Assembly: GCF_016808335.1 (NCBI RefSeq) | Contig: NC_053145.1 | Span: 25,696,001-25,760,000 of the forward strand | Direction of reading: 5' to 3' | DNA: 64,000 bases | Source: Panicum virgatum | Lineage: Eukaryota; Streptophyta; Magnoliopsida; Poales; Poaceae | Notes under the pieces: model-generated | Seen by the model: the letters and a program-made list of their open reading frames with translations, nothing else | Told to the model about the DNA's origin: nothing | Databases searched by the model: none | Shown here: piece after piece, positions 11,598-24,017 of the stretch | Numbering within the stretch: position 1 is the first letter of the stretch | Layout: each line of letters starts with the position of its first letter | Program-made: the position numbers and the translations under genes

Positions 11598-12828
11598 AGA
11601 AGAAGAAAGTCTAGCTATAGACTATAGACGAAGCGCTTCGCGGGAGGCAACCCATTCGTCGAGTCAAGAATAAAGCTGCCGGGAGTTCAACCCGTTCGTC
11701 GAGTCAAGAATAAGCTGCCGGGAGGACAACCCGCAAAAAGTTTAGGTAAGTGAGTCAAGAATTTTGCTACGCAAGAACATGATATACTTTTGAACAATTG
11801 GTCGTTCGGTCGAACATTTCGATTTGGATTTTATTCGCTCGGTCATTTCGATGATGTTTCTTATTTTAAACCAATGACATGAGCCATCCTATGATTTATT
11901 TGCCTCTTTATGAGAAAGCTACATACAAAATTCCATACCTATTTTTGGCGACCGTCCTCTCCATGACGGCCGGACCAAGTAAAGATAAAACACACGAGTA
12001 GAGCCGCGCTATGTTTATATTACTTAAATTCTTGATGCGTAGGTTCGCACAAACATAGAGAGAATTTTCAGTTTCATTACCATAGGACTAGAATTTTCCT
12101 AACCTTAATTATTCTCTTTTTCAAAATTCTCTCTCTCATTTTGGCAAAAACTAGAACCTAAACCCAAGACCCACGGTTGAATTCGAGATTGTTCGCTATC
12201 AATCCATGAAAGTGAACGGTTCCGGTGCAACCAAAATTAATGTAGTCGGGAAATATTTTTCGACTTACAAATGTAAAGATATTTCAATTCCCCTCTGATT
12301 ATTCATTTAAACTCATTGCATGCTTTGAGTCAATTCTGAAATTTCAAAGTTAGAGGAGGATTAAACATCTAAGCATGATTTGGAAAGGGTTTATGTGCTT
12401 GATTAACATCCATTGATCAAAGTGAGTTCACGGGAAAGAGTAGTGCTCTCTACCTACCACCACATGCAAATAATTCAAAGGAGGGAGCAGCCATGCATGG
12501 AAGGACATGTGATTTTCAGCAAAGATGGCACCATGTGATGCATGATGAAGCATGGGACAAGGTGAATGACACAAAGTGGAGAAATAATGTTGCAAGTGGA
12601 CATCAAAGGCAAAGAAGGAGTGGTTCACAGGATTTGGACGGTGCAAAGCATGCAAGATGTACTGGACAGAAGCGAATAATTGCACCAGGAAACCACTAGA
12701 GAAAATTGAAGTGGAGAGGAGCCAGGAATCCCCTAGGCCGGCCGGCCCCAAGGCCCTAGGCCGGGGGCCGGCCGGCCTGGCCCCTATTTAACCCCTCTGG
12801 TGCTCCCCTTTGGCAGCAAGGAGTCACC
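11598..12828 (+). other. Noncoding region of element A between protease and 3' ORF
   Basis: No supported gene. It starts with the 39-bp tandem repeat and ends with two GGCCGGCC clusters (12737-12775) and TATTTAA (12785). These resemble the spacer before the 3' ORF of element D and could include a subgenomic promoter. Confidence 0.5.
11641..11734 (+). repeat. Short tandem repeat after element A protease
   Basis: A 39-bp unit starting CGGGAG and containing GTCGAGTCAAGAATAA occurs twice (11641-11679 and 11680-11718), followed by a partial third copy. Confidence 0.75.
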
Positions 12829-13081
12829 ATGAGTGGCCTCATGAAGTTCATCGCCGGGAGGAGAAGGACGCGTTCATCAACATCCGACGCATCGGCAAGT
12901 TCTTCGCGGAGGCACTCGGTCTCCGAGTCTCCGCAGAGCATGGAGGAAGACAACCCCGCACCGAGGAGCGACATGCTGCTCCTTGGTGGGATGAGAGACC
13001 CGAGAAGCTCTTCCATGAGATTCACCGAAGGAATGCCACCTCCTCCACGGCGTTCGACAAGGTCATCCGCACCACCACCAT
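12829..13081 (+). pseudogene. Element A 3' ORF, first part
   Basis: ATG at 12829 opens an ORF encoding [17 protein letters not shown] and a Ser-, Arg- and Pro-rich segment, ending in PPPPYS where the truncated Tekay-like element begins (junction 13082, give or take 2). The rest of the frame resumes at 18585. It occupies the same position as the 2462-3328 ORF of element D (after a GGCCGGCC spacer, before the 3' noncoding region), but I cannot align the two proteins convincingly. Function unknown. Confidence 0.55.
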
Positions 13082-15456
13082 ACTCGCACTTGCTAAACTT
13101 GGCATACAACTGATGCTCCCTCAGTCTCTGCAATACGAGCCTCAGATGCACCTCATGCTCTTCTTCTATCTTGGAGAAGATCAGAATATCATCAATGAAG
13201 ATCACCACAAACACATCCAGATAGTCCATGAAAACCATGTTCATCAGATGCATGAAGAAAGCCGGGGCATTAGTCAAGCCGAAGGACATGACTGTATACT
13301 CATATAGCCCGTACTTGCAGGTGAATGCCGTCTTCGGAATATCTCCAGGACGGATCCTCAGCTGAAAATAACCCGAACAAAGATCAATCTTCGAGAATAT
13401 ACGAGCACCTCGAAGCAGATCGAAGAGATCCTCAATACGGGGCAGTGGATGCTTGTTCTTGATAGTGACTGCATTCAGCTCCCGATAATCCACACACATC
13501 CTCTTCGAGCCATCCTTCTTATCTACCAGCAATAATGGAAAAGCCCAAGGAGAGAAGCTGCGACGGATATAGCCCTTGTCTAGCAACTCATCAATAGTTT
13601 TCTTGACTTCTTCATGCTCTATAGGCGCCATACGGTAGGGCCGCATTGCAATAGGAGCTGTGCCAGGCAAGAGATCAATACAAAACTCAATGGCGCGTTC
13701 AGGCGGCATACCTGGCAGATCATCCGGAAAGACATCCGGGAACTCAGACACCACGCGAATACCGTCCGTGGGTCTAGCCTCCATCTGATGAAGAAATCCA
13801 AAAGGCTCTGAAGCACTGACTGTCACCTCTTGGCCATCAGATGCTGACAAGTGAACTGTCCGCTGAGCACAATCAATACGGACTCCCCATCTGGTAAGGG
13901 TCTCCATGCCCAAAATCACATCTATCCCCGAGGAGTCAATAACTATCAGGCCAGTGCGGAATTCTACCCCCTTTATGACAATACTAACTCTGGAGCATAT
14001 AGAACATGTACGTATCTGACCTCCGGGTGAGGTAACTACCATAGCTGTCCTCATACAAGAAACCGGTATACCATGCTGCTCGGCAAATGACTTGGAAATG
14101 AAAGAATGAGTAGCACTGGTATCGAAAAGCACTGTAGCGGGGTGAGAGTTGACCATGAACGTACCAATAACCACGTTAGGAGCCTCGGCCGCTGACTCGG
14201 CCGTCACGTGGTTCACTCTGCCCTGTGCTGGCGCACTGGGCTGAGCTGGGCGCCCCTGCTGTCCCGCCTGCGCCTTCCGGGGGCAAGTGTTGGCGTAGTG
14301 CCCCAGCTGGCCGCAGTGATAGCAGACGCGTGCAAGTGTCGAAGCCTGCTGTCCGGTAGGAGCTGCCGGACGTGGAGCCTGCGGTGCTGGCGGAGCTGGT
14401 GGAGCACGAGCCGGAGGTGCCGGTAACCTCGGGCCCTGACCTGCCTGCTGCTGCTGTTGAGGCGGGTACTGCTGCGGCCTCTACTGGTACTGCTGGGGAG
14501 GCTGGTACTGAGGCTGCTGGTACTGCTGGGGCTGCTGGAGGTGAGGACGAGTGTTGCTGCCGGAAGCAATGGGGACAATCTTCCTCTTCTTGTCCTCCAT
14601 CTCCAGGTGCTTGCGCTCCGTGTTGAGCGCGCTGTCAACCAGATGGTTGAAGTCGTCGAAGCGGAGGTTGAGCAGCGCGTACTGGAGGTAGTCCTCAAGA
14701 CCCTCCATGAAGTGCTCCTGCTTCTTGCGGTCATCCGCAACATCGGCAGGGGCGTAGCGAGCAAGCTGCAGAAAGCGATCACGATACTCCGTGACCGACA
14801 TAGTCCCCTGAATTGACAAAGACAGATAGATATCGAAAGATTAACTCAAGATTCATAAGGATAGAACAAGGGAATTAGCTCAAAAGAAACCGCTGAATGA
14901 TTATATTTAAGATTACCTTCTTCAGTGCAAGGAACTCCTTCTGCTTCATCTTCATAACGCCCGCGGGGACGTTGTGGCTGCGGAACCGCTCTCGAAACTG
15001 GAGCCAAGTGAGAGCCTCGCGGTCCTGAACTGGGTGGGACTCCCACCAGTCCAAAGCTGCCCCTCGCAGCTGTCCTGCTGCGTACAGAACTCTGTCCCGA
15101 TCATCGCACTGGGCGATGTCCAGCTGACGCTCCACTGCACAGAGCCAGTCGTCAGCCTGAAGAGGGTCGGACGTGTGAGAAAACGTCGGCGGGTGACCCC
15201 TCAGGAACTCAGCATGCCTGTCGCGAGGCTGCGGCGGAGGAGGAGGTGGAGGCTGAGTGTGAGCCTGCTGAAGAGCCTGAACAGTGTTGTTCAGGGTGGC
15301 CATCATCTGCATCTGGAGCTGGAAGTACTGCTCCGGAGTCAAAGGCGGAGGCATCGGGATCCCGGTCCCCTGCGTGTTCTGACCCTGGTTGTTCTGCCCC
15401 TGCTGGTCAGAACCACGCCTGGTGTTCACCATCTGATTTTGGACAAAAGATTTCAT
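13082..15456 (-). pseudogene. Tekay-like gag-protease-RT, truncated
   Basis: Gag starts at 15456 or, as is more usual for the family, at the internal MVNTRRG (ATG 15432-15430). Exon 1 runs to 14917 and exon 2 from 14807. Exon 2 begins GTMSVTEYRDRFLQLARYAP, the conserved gag segment, followed by a Gln-rich stretch with an in-frame TAG near 14481. A CCHC knuckle ([14 protein letters not shown], about 14285-14326) comes next. The protease motif is DTSATHSF (about 14090-14125), with the catalytic-loop Gly changed to Ser. RT follows with [22 protein letters not shown] and [10 protein letters not shown], then truncation. The missing RT end, the stop and the altered protease make this a pseudogene. 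Chromovirus Tekay/Del assignment is an inference from LTR size and motifs. Confidence 0.85.
14808..14916 (-). other. Candidate spliceosomal intron in Tekay-like gag
   Basis: On the minus strand the gag reads ..EFLALKK, then GTAATC (from 14916), 109 AT-rich bases ending TCAATTCAG, then GGGACTATG, giving GTMSVTEY. Removing 14808-14916 restores the conserved gag sequence exactly in frame. Retaining it gives a stop within about 13 codons. Confidence 0.7.
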
Positions 15457-15990
15457 GAGTAAGGATATTGCAGGAATAAATTCAGATGGATATGATAACT
15501 CTTTGCGGAAAAAGACTCAGCCATGATAAAGTAGACAGGATAGAGTGGAATGTTTTACCCCCAACGATCTAACTCATTTTTTTTAATTAGTTAAATTTAA
15601 CATCAGAATGATTTTTCTTTAAACAAATTTAAACTACTAAGCTATGCAATCATTCAAAAATCCAAATCAAACATGTAGCATAATAACAAGCATACAGATT
15701 TCACAACTTAGCCGAGTTTAACATACGACTCGACTAACACAATGCGTCGCAGAACGTGCTATCGTATTATTATAAAAGGGCCACTAGCTAATACTCATGG
15801 TGGTCAGATGACTGATTCAGGCCAAAATCTACGAAAACTATTCTTCAGAGAGAAAAATCAAGGCAAGAAGGGTAAAAGTCATAGAATTCAAGGGGTATAA
15901 TAGAAAAATAGTTTTAGCAGGCAAGGATTGGAGAGAAGAAGTTCTAAAACTCGACAAGTTCTATCTAGGCTTCGTCCTACAGTCGATACA

Positions 15991-16002
15991 GCTCAGATAC
16001 CA
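15991..16002 (-). other. Primer binding site of Tekay-like element
   Basis: On the minus strand TGGTATCTGAGC lies three bases after the LTR end. It differs by one base from the usual initiator-Met tRNA PBS (TGGTATCAGAGC). Confidence 0.75.
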
Positions 16003-16005
16003 CTC

Positions 16006-18584
16006 TGTAACACCTGGTTTATAAAAGAACATAAACCGAGCAATCATATACGTGCCAGGATCAAGTCACACGTATATACAACAGAATGAACAGTATATCA
16101 TAGCACATATCACGAATAAGTCATAATAAATTGAAATACGAATGTTATTTATTACATTAATGACAAAATGTCTGATACAGCGGAAGCGAAGTACAAATAC
16201 GAATAAAACTCTCCGAAGCTGAGCAGGGCGCCACAGGGACGTCGACTGGGAGACGAACACCTAGAAGTCCTCGTAGTCCTGGTAGCGCTGAGCGAACTCC
16301 CTCGTGTCGGCAGGAACTGAGCAGCAGTAGCGTAGCCAAGAGGAAAAAGTAGAGAAGAGGCAAGGGTGAGTACACAACTTGTACTCAACAAGTATAACAC
16401 AAACTATGAGGCTCTAAGGTTGGCTGACTCAACTGCATTAGCTTTTAAGTGTTGGCAAAATTTTATTAAAGCTAGTTACTACGAGTTGATGAGTTACCAT
16501 TAACCCAGTTACATAGTAATTAATCCGAATTAATTAAGAAACTACTGAGAACCATACCAAACCAAGTCACCCGGGGAAACCTGCCTCGTCAAAGGAAGAT
16601 AACCCCACTAATCAAAAGGAGGATCTGGGCTGCTCATGACCGTGAGCACGGCTAGTATACCAGTTTTACACTCTGCAAAGGTTGCACATCTTTACCCACA
16701 AGTCGTGAGCTACGCCAGTTGTTCATCACACTTCCTTAGGTGAGATGACTAGCAAACTCACTACGAGGCCGTTACAAAGGACACGTTGGTAAGGTGTAAC
16801 CACTAAGGATTTAGTCAATGCAACGATGGGGCCCACCTCGAGGGGGTACAAGACAACAGAGACCAGCCTCATAGTGTAGGGACCATTGAAGCTTGACTGC
16901 AATTATTTTTGAATGGATCAGGACCGCGGGTTGAATCTACTAAAGGGCAGGGTCTCTTTAGCAAAAGGTACCGGCTGAACCGGTATCTTTGGATCGGGAT
17001 CGTCGGATCTCGATCCGATGGCTCAGGTTTGATGGCCTTTGGATCTAATCGTGGCCGTAAGATTCGGATCGGGCGGCTACAGGCAAAGGGAAGCGCGGGC
17101 GGTGGCGGGACTCGCCGGCGTCGCGCTCCCGCGGCGGCACACGATCGGAGAAAGCGGCTAGGACGCTACCGGGGTTTGTTTGGGGTGCGATTTGGGGAAA
17201 AAGAACGAGCTCGTCATGTGTAGTCCACTGGGGTACCTAAGGAGGTGGTGCGGGACTGGGAGCATGGCCCTCGTCGGTGAAGGCGGCTCGGAAGACGGCG
17301 AGGCTCGCCGGCGCAACCCATTCGGGGTTCTCCAGGGGCTACGGCCTAACAAAACTAGCACAAAAGGGGCCTGAGGGGGTGCGGAAGCTCACCGGGGCTC
17401 GGGCTCGAGCAAGGAGGATGTGCAGGGAGGCCGGCAATGAAGGCGAGCAGCGGCGCACGGCGGTGCTCAGAGTCCGGCTGAAGGGGCGCGCCTCCGGGCT
17501 CCTGGGCTCCACGGGAAGCTTAGTGGAGTCCCTGCGATGAGTCCAAAGGGGTCAGGGGGTCGGGAACCCACCGGAGGCGAGGAATTTCTTGGAGGTCGGC
17601 TCACCGGTGGCGGAGGTCCAAGTCGAATTCCGGCACTGCAGGCTAGAGGTCGAGGGCAGCAAGCTCGGGGAAGGTCTTGGGCACGGGGCGGAGCTCCAGC
17701 GGTTGTTGGCCGGGGCTGGGAGGCCGTGGCGTGGCCGGTCCGCGGCGGAGCAGGGGCGCGGTGGAGCAGAGCGGCGTGGAGGCGGCGCTAGCGCGTGGGA
17801 TGGGGAGCAGGGGGTCCGCGGGCGGTTTAAAGGGGACGGCCGGAGATCTCGGGGTCCGGCTCGGGAAGGAAGGCCGCGGTGGTTTCGGCCGGAGATCTCG
17901 GCCGGTCCGTTGTGCGTGCGCGGAAGGAGGAAGGAGGCCCTGACAGCGGGCCCTGCTGGTCAGCGGCTGAAGCGGGGACGCGGGCGATGCGCTAGCGGGC
18001 TGAGCGGCTGGCTTGCGGGCCCGGCTGGCAGCGGGTGCGGTGAGCGCGGAACCGGGCGTGGGCGAGCGGCGCAGGCGCTGACGCCTTGGGGCCGTGCTGC
18101 GTGAGTGGAAGGCGGGGGCGCGGGCGTGGGCCGAGTGCGTGGGAGCGGGTTGGGCTACTCGCGAAGAGAGTGGGTTGGGCCGCGGGGCAGGCTGGTCGGC
18201 CCGAGCGCGGGAAAGGGAAAAGAGAGGAGAGGGTTGGGCCTGCGAGTTGGGCTGTTGGGTTGGTCACTGGGCCGAGATGGTTTGGGGTTTGGGCTCCTTT
18301 TCTAATCCCTTTCCTTTTCTATTTCTTTTCCTTTCTAAATCTAATCCTAATTCAAACTCAAGGCAAATGAATTCAAATTTAAATTTGAATTCACACAAGC
18401 ACTCAACAAGTAAAACAATGCTCCAGCATGATGCAACAACAAAAATTAAACCTATGATAAATTTTAATTACTTATAGAACAAAAATTTAGATTAAATGCT
18501 AGTCTAACACAATAAACCTTAGAAAATTAAATAAAGCCAATTAAATTTGTTATAAATTGCTGAAATTTAAATTAGGGTGTTATA
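16006..18584 (-). repeat. Tekay-like 5' LTR (2.6 kb, internally deleted)
   Basis: Ends are TGTAACACC (16006) and GGGTGTTATA (18584), the latter with one change from GGGTGTTACA. It aligns with the solo LTR at 18859-22145 but lacks about 0.7-0.9 kb corresponding to roughly 19750-20640. The GC-rich part at 17000-18280 gives several long but spurious reading frames. Confidence 0.85.
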
Positions 18585-18851
18585 GAGATGCCCGACCCGT
18601 CATTTGGAGCACAATATTTTGACCTCCCTCAACCGGAACAAGGAATGAGAATCATGGGTGCCTATGCAAGAAGAAACATGGAAGATATAGACGTCATCCG
18701 GAGGCACACAACCCAACTAGAAGATGGAACCACGGGAATCGCATATCAAATGGGACTTCTAGGCCTGGCGCCACCGGAACAATTTAATGGAGGAGCATTT
18801 CAGCAGTATTATGACCAAGGATACAATGCAAGAGCCAATCAAGGAGATTGA
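18585..18851 (+). pseudogene. Element A 3' ORF, second part
   Basis: The frame resumes with EMPDPSFGAQYFDLPQPEQG and ends at TGA 18849-18851, adjacent to the solo-LTR insertion. Gln- and Gly-rich at the C terminus. Joined with 12829-13081 it would be a protein of roughly 170 residues. The true length is uncertain because the borders of the intervening insertion have been deleted. Unrecognised family. Confidence 0.5.
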
Positions 18852-18858
18852 TCGACGG

Positions 18859-21800
18859 TGTAACACCCGGTTTATAATAGGACATAAACCGAGCAATCAT
18901 ATATGTGCCAGGATCAAGTCACACGTATATACAACAAAATGAATAGTATATCACAGCACATATCACGAATAGGACGTAATAAAGCGAATACGAATGTTAT
19001 TTATTACATTAATGACAAAATGTCTGATACAGTGGAAGCGAAGTACAAATACGAAAAGAACTCTCCGAAGCTGAGCAGGGCGCCACAGGGACGTCGACTG
19101 GGAGACGAACGCCTAGAAGTCCTCGTAGTCCTGGTAGCGCTGAGCGAACTCCCTCGTGTCGGCAGGAACTGAGCAGCAGTAGCGTAGCCAAGAGGAAAAA
19201 GTAGAGAAGAGGCAAGAGTGAGTACACAACTTGTACTCAACAAGTATAACACAAACTATGAGGCTCTAAGGTTGGCTGACTCAACTACATAAGCTTTTAA
19301 TTCTTGGCAAAGTTTTATTAAAGCTAATTACTACAAGTTGATGAATTACCATTAACCCAGTTACATAGTCATTAATCAGAATTAATTAAGAAACTACTGA
19401 GAACCAAACCGAACAAAGCCACCCGGGGAAACCTGCCTCGTCAAAGGAAGATAACCCCACTAATCAAAAGGAGGATCTGGGCCGCTCATAACCGTGAGCA
19501 CGGCTAGTATACCAGTTTTACACTCTGCAGAGGTTGCACATCTTTACCCACAAGTCGTGAGCTACGCTAGTTGTTCATCACACTGCCTTAGGTGAGATGG
19601 CTAGCAAGCACACTACGAGGCCTTTACAAAGAATCTCGTTGGTAGGGAGTAACCGCGAGGGTGGATCGGCGACTATGGAGCAGGTCTAGTGGGAGTCAAG
19701 ACACGAAGCACAGACGAGGCCACTCAGCACGAGGGCCATAGAAGCTTACCGCCCCTGCCCCGCAGGTAAGTTACTCCAAACCAAAAAGATCTAATTATTA
19801 CGCCAAGTCTATCCCATTCTAGCCTTGTGGTAGCGCTGTTGTCCCAGGTTGTCGCTCTATGAACCGGTCCTTATGGAGAGTGGCCAACCAAGCACTAAGC
19901 ACCGTGCTGGCCCCCTAAACCATGTTTCTACAAAAGCCATATTTTAACGAGACGTGAGCCACCCAAGCACGAAGCACAGAGGGCCACTCTCAGAATTAAG
20001 TTTAAGTAAACCATTATTCAAATTAATTAAAAAGGACAAGAGTGTGTTATAGCGCAGCAACCTAGCACAACTAAACAAAATGCAACCCCAAGGGATATAT
20101 AAAGGATATAAAGTGGCTAGGACAGTCCTTATAGGCATACAGTATTAAAATGCAGTATGAAAATGTATTTAAAAGTGATAGGTTGTTCATGTTACACTTG
20201 CCTTCCTCATACTGCTCCTGCTGCTTCTCAAAGTGCTCGGAAGACGGCTGCTCCGGGTACTGGTACTGGGGCTCCTTCGGTAGCTCAACGTCTACTCACG
20301 AACACATGGCCAAAACAATGCACAATAATAAGCATACAAGCAAACACTAATAAAAACTAAGAAACAGTACATCAATACATAGAAATAGCACACTAAACTA
20401 GTCTAAAACTATTCTACGCGTTGCAACGATCGCGTGGACATAAAGAACGCCTAAAACGGAGCTAAAACGCATAAACTAGAGCTAAAACAAGATCTAGGGG
20501 CTTATCTGCGAGAAAAACTAGGTTCCAGGGGGTTTTCTGCAAAAACCGAGGGTCTAAACGTAATTAACCGTTAACTCCAGGGTCTAACTCGTAAAAGAAC
20601 AAGTGCTGGATGGCTGGTTCTATTCTGGGAAAACTCAGGGTCTAAAACGTAAAGGAAAGGGTAGATTTGGAAATACTTTTCAACTAAGATGGACTGCGGG
20701 TTTATTTAAAAGAAACCCAGGGTCTCTTATGCAAAAGAACCTGGCTGAAGCGGTATGCACGGATCTGATCCATTGGATCACGATCCGGCGGCGGAGAACA
20801 AAACAGTTCAAGATCTAATCTTAGCTGCAGGAAACAGATCCGTCGGCCGGGATCAAACGGGCGCGCGGGGCGGCGGTGCTGACCGCCGGAGCGCGGCTCC
20901 GCGGCGGCGAGCTCGCCGGAGCAAGCCAAAACGGCGCTCCCGTGCATGGTTTGGCCTGGGATTTGGCCAGGGATGATCAACGTTGAATGCATGATCCACC
21001 CGTGGCAACGGCTGGGCTCGGGGAGGTTCAGGGGCGCTGATGCGGCGGCGGCGGCGGCTCTGAGCGCCGGGACCCGCCGGCGTGCGGTGCGCAGCCACCT
21101 AAAGGGTGCTACCGCCTACGATTTCTAGTACAAAACGAAGGGCAAGAGAAGGCGAAGCTCACCGAGGCTTGGATTTCAAGCGGGGAGGCCGTGCGGGGCA
21201 CTGACGTCGAGGTCCGGCAGCGGGGTAGTCGCTGCGCACGCGGAGGAGGTGTTGCAGAGGTCGTAGCCGAGGGCAGCGGCTCGGGGAAGCTCCTGGCGGT
21301 CATGGCGGAGTCGAAGCGCTGCGTGGATGGGACTCCGGTGCGGCGGAGTGGCGTGGCCACGTGCTAACGGCGGCGCAGAGCCCTGGGCGGCGGTGGCGAG
21401 GGTGGATGCGACGTTCTCGGGCTCGGTGGGGGTTGTTGGATGGGGTGGGGCGCAGGAGAGGGTCACGGCCACTTAAGGAGAGTCCGGGGATCTTGGGATC
21501 ACGTGTCCGTCGTGATCACCATGGTAATTGTGGCCGGATTAGCGCGCGGGGGAAAAACGGATCTCGGCGCGGTTCCGCGAGATTCCGGCTCGAAGCGGAG
21601 CTTCTAGAAGGAGGAGGGGTTCTGGGAGGCCGGCCAGTGGGCCTCGGGCGCGCGCACGGACGGAGCGGGGCCACGGGCAGCGACGAAGCGCGGCGAGCGC
21701 GGAACAGGGGAGCTCGGCTCGGGGAAGGGGAGAGGGCGCTGGGCCAGCAAGGGGAAAATAAGGAAAGGAGTGGGCCGCACCGGGGTTTGATTGGGCCGGG

Positions 21801-22145
21801 GTTTTGGGACTGGGCTGGGTCTTAGGTTTGGGTTTTGGTCCAGAGGAAAAAAAGCAGGCCGGGCTGGGTTGAGCTGGTTTCCCTTCTACTTTCTTCTTTT
21901 CTTTTTCAAACCACACTCAACTAATTTGAATTCAAACTCAAATTTGAATCAATCCTACAACACTCAAACAAGCAAAACTATGCAACAGCATGAATGCACA
22001 AACAAGTTAGCCCTAAAATAAATTTTAATTACCTGAGGAACAAAAATTTGATTAAATGCAAGACTAAGCAAATAAATTCCTAGAAAATTAAATAAAACCA
22101 ATTAAATTTATTATTTAATGCTGGAATTTAAATTAGGGTGTTACA
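18859..22145 (-). mobile_element. Solo LTR of Tekay-like family (TSD GACGG)
   Basis: 3287 bp with ends TGTAACACCC and GGGTGTTACA, flanked by GACGG (18854-18858 and 22146-22150). It matches the LTR at 16006-18584 and has no internal domain, so it is a product of LTR-LTR recombination. It sits 7 bp after the stop codon of the element A 3' ORF. Confidence 0.9.
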
Positions 22146-22150
22146 GACGG

Positions 22151-24006
22151 CAAGACCATGAATAAAATGCTCGCATGTGTGGTTTGGATGTTCTATTTCT
22201 TTTCATTGATTTTCAGCATGTGTGCAAGCTTGTGTGTGCGTAGCAATTTTCTGTTTTATTTATTTTTCAGCATGTGTGCAAATTGTTTTCTTTTGCTTTC
22301 ATCACCATGATAAATAAATGCATCACCTACGCTTTAATGTTATGGTTAGTAATGATGATAGAAAGTTTGTGCCATGTTAAAATATGATGATCGTTGCCGC
22401 TTTGTCTACTTTCTTGTGCTTGGTTTATGCATGATTAAACTAATGCTCACTCTAACATGATCTAAAAATTAATTAAATGCCGGCTAATTCAATTATGGAG
22501 GTTATGATAAATTAAGACCCATATCTTTTATTCTTGCTCTCTTACTTAAGCTTGTCAAGGAAAATTTAATTTGGATTTAATTCTGAGCTAACCTTATCAA
22601 TGATACCTTTTGCAATTGCTCTACCTTTCCACAAACCTAAATGATATATCATAACAAACCATAGAGCAAGAATTATTTTCAGGTGAGTTAATTCAGGATT
22701 TATCTTCTTTGGTACGAGACTAAGAAGCTGACCATTCCGTATTTTTGCGTACCTCTCTTTTGCTAGCCATTCTATCCATGCATTGTGAGTTTCTATACCG
22801 GGAACATCACAAACCTCGCTGGATATCCACCCTTAACCAAAAACATCTTTTTGTGAAACACCTCCTTGACCACAACCTATATATTGAGTATATATTTTTA
22901 TTTCGATGGCAAAACAGTGGAATCAAGAGCAAAATTCAGTCAAACATAATCTTGGGAAGCATCAAAGAGTTCGCAGAAGAAAAATCAGAAGAAGTGGAGG
23001 CCTACAGGCAATAGGCCGGCTGGCCCAACACCCCTAGGCCGGCCGGCCGGCCCAACACCCCTAGGCCGGCCGGCCTGCCCCTTTTCCTCCTCTGTTGGCT
23101 TCAATCTTTCACGAGGAGATGCTCCATTGAATTCCAAAGTTGAGTCCAGAGAATTGATAAAGGTTTTGTGCACTCACTCCATCAAGTTATCATCACTTCA
23201 TTGCTTGAGGACAAGCAAAAGTTCAAGCATGCGGGGGAGGTGGAGTAAGTGCATTGTGTTGCCAATGGTTCTGAGGAGCAAAAAGAAAGAAAAAAAAAAG
23301 AAGAAAAAAAATGAATGATGATGAAAAGCTCCTCGGTCCCGTTTGCTTCATTAAACTCCAGATACTTTGAAGATTATTCTATACTCAATTATTCCAACCA
23401 TGTGCAATCCGATAACAAGGACTTCAGTTGTGCCTTGGGATCAACCGTTGCCATTTGCACATGTCCACCATCCAAAGTGTGTGTTCCATTCTCTCCCTCT
23501 CCACAAAGAAATTATTTTCCAATGCTCTTTTTGACGAGTCTCGGTAAATCCATAAGTATTTCTTGTTTTGATAATATCTTGATTATAATATCTTTTGCTA
23601 GGACTAACCTTTCCAGAGCTCCAGATAAAGCCTCACACATACATATGAGAGAAAGAAAGGAGAGAGTTCTAGCAAGATTGAGAGACAAGATGAGCTGAGA
23701 GTTTCCATGAGCAAATTGCAATGAGGTTTGAATTATTGATCTTGGTTTAGCATTACTTATGGAACTTACTTTCTTAATTCTGAGACTTGTTTAATTTTGA
23801 GAGCATGTGCTTAATAATTGTGTGGAAGCATTTAACTTGTATCTACCTTCCACATTGAAAAAGCTGGTTACAACTTGAACTATTAACTGCAAAATATTTT
23901 TGGGAGCATTGTGTTTTCTCGTGTATGATCAAGTGCAGGGATTGGACACTGAAAGGCAGCGCTGATTTTTATCAAAGACTTACTCGAGGACGAGCAAGGT
24001 TTAAGC
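22151..24006 (+). other. 3' noncoding region of element A
   Basis: AT-rich with no supported gene. Three GGCCGGCC clusters lie at 23012-23072. A purine-tract-like motif at 23205-23239 resembles the one at the LTR border. A short A-rich (GAAAAAA) patch lies near 23280-23315. Confidence 0.55.
23205..23239 (+). other. Second, internal PPT-like motif of element A
   Basis: TTGAGGACAAGCAAAAGTTC followed by AAGCATGCGGGGGA resembles the sequence that precedes the 3' LTR (ACGAGCAAGGTTTAAGCATG then GGGGGAA), about 780 bp upstream of it. Confidence 0.5.
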
Positions 24007-24017
24007 ATGGGGGGAAT
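24007..24017 (+). other. Polypurine tract of element A
   Basis: CATGGGGGGAA directly precedes the 3' LTR at 24018. Confidence 0.7.

Larger units (their letters stand above)
13082..18584 (-). mobile_element. Truncated Tekay-like Ty3/gypsy element inside element A
   Basis: This minus-strand element keeps its 5' LTR (16006-18584), PBS (15991-16002), leader, gag (with a candidate intron), protease and about half of RT. It ends abruptly at about 13082, after the RT segment FSKCE, where the family continues with the rest of RT, RNase H and integrase. The 3' LTR is missing, and no TSD is found at its borders. This suggests insertion followed by a deletion that removed the 3' half. Confidence 0.85.

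Noticed and set aside
17000..18280. Several long open frames (up to 171 codons) on both strands
   Set aside because: They lie in the GC-rich part of a Tekay-like LTR, overlap in all frames and show no motif.
20600..21920. Open frames of up to 154 codons on both strands
   Set aside because: Same GC-rich LTR region in the solo LTR; the frames are not shared with the copy at 17000-18280.
18859..22145. DNA transposon with TGTAACACCC / GGGTGTTACA inverted ends
   Set aside because: The same sequence at 16006-18584 is next to a PBS and gag, and the TSD is 5 bp, so it is a solo LTR.
23315..23698. 127-codon plus-strand frame in element A
   Set aside because: No recognisable domain, unusual composition, and lies in the 3' noncoding region.
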